Assembly: GCA_017430945.1 (NCBI GenBank)
Contig: JAFRMB010000155.1
Location: 1-5,567, forward strand
Direction: 5' to 3'
Length of the DNA: 5,567 bases
Origin: Clostridia bacterium
GTDB taxonomy: Bacteria; Bacillota_A; Clostridia; Christensenellales; Aristaeellaceae
The position numbers and the translations under genes were made by a program. Positions 5,446 through 5,567 of the stretch are shown piece after piece (within the stretch, counting starts at the first letter, position 1; every line of letters starts with the position of its first letter). The notes beneath the pieces are model-generated. The model was not told the origin of the DNA and searched no databases. It was given only the letters and a program-made list of their open reading frames with translations.

Positions 5446-5567
5446 GCTGTCAGCGAGGGAGCCGCGAAAAACGGGCCTGAGCGGACAGGCGAACCTTGAA
5501 AACGATACAGAGAAGAGAGAAACAAGGCATCGGGCCGAGGTGCGAAGATCCTTCGGAAGGAGGGGAG
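5446..5567 (+). ncRNA. 5' leader of a stable-RNA (probably rRNA) operon, cut by the window end
   Basis: Downstream of the strong promoter there is a small hairpin GCCTG/CAGGC (5475-5479 with 5486-5490). It is followed at once by GAACCTTGAAAAC (5491-5503), which resembles the boxA antitermination element and the CTTTGAAAAC-type sequence found before 16S rRNA in Bacillota. A further stem TCCTT/AAGGA with a CGG loop lies at 5549-5561. boxA is the NusB/NusE binding signal that keeps RNA polymerase processive over rRNA genes. The conserved start of mature 16S rRNA is not reached, so the gene itself is inferred; a leader for a tRNA cluster is the main alternative. Confidence 0.7.

Overview
The window is a GC-rich bacterial chromosome segment with all genes on the + strand. 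It most likely comes from a high-GC clostridial or related lineage of the Bacillota. The reasons are the SpoIIIE/FtsK-type translocase followed by the rimO-pgsA pair, strong purine-rich Shine-Dalgarno sites, and a Bacillota-style rRNA leader signal (CCTTGAAAAC) at the right edge. Genus-level placement is not possible from the sequence alone.

Layout: (1) 1-2100, the 3' part of an ftsK/spoIIIE DNA translocase gene; its start and membrane domain lie upstream of the window. (2) 2101-2575, a 475-bp spacer with no credible gene. It holds a 12-bp hairpin, a roughly 160-bp element closed by 24-nt inverted-repeat arms and ending in a T-run (a terminator and/or a short inserted repeat), a perfect 7-bp dyad, an extended -10 promoter and a hairpin at the rimO ribosome-binding site. 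(3) 2576-3901, rimO, the ribosomal protein S12 methylthiotransferase. (4) 3898-4452, pgsA, phosphatidylglycerophosphate synthase, overlapping rimO by 4 nt. (5) 4453-4536, a short gap with a GC-rich hairpin and T-run, then a strong Shine-Dalgarno site. (6) 4537-5259, a DUF554-family integral membrane protein of unknown function. (7) 5260-5567, a terminator candidate, then a near-consensus promoter (TTGACA, 18-bp spacer, TATAAT) and a leader with a boxA-like antitermination motif. This is the start of a stable-RNA operon, very probably rRNA, whose first gene lies just beyond the window.

How it works together: ftsK/spoIIIE appears to end its own transcription unit. rimO and pgsA are translationally coupled from one promoter at about 2526, and the DUF554 gene may be reached by read-through of the 4464-4511 hairpin. 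The genes are housekeeping: chromosome segregation, ribosome modification and phospholipid synthesis. I see no CRISPR array, phage gene, transposase or defence system. The least-explained parts are the repeat-bearing element at 2125-2323 and the DUF554 gene between pgsA and the RNA operon.
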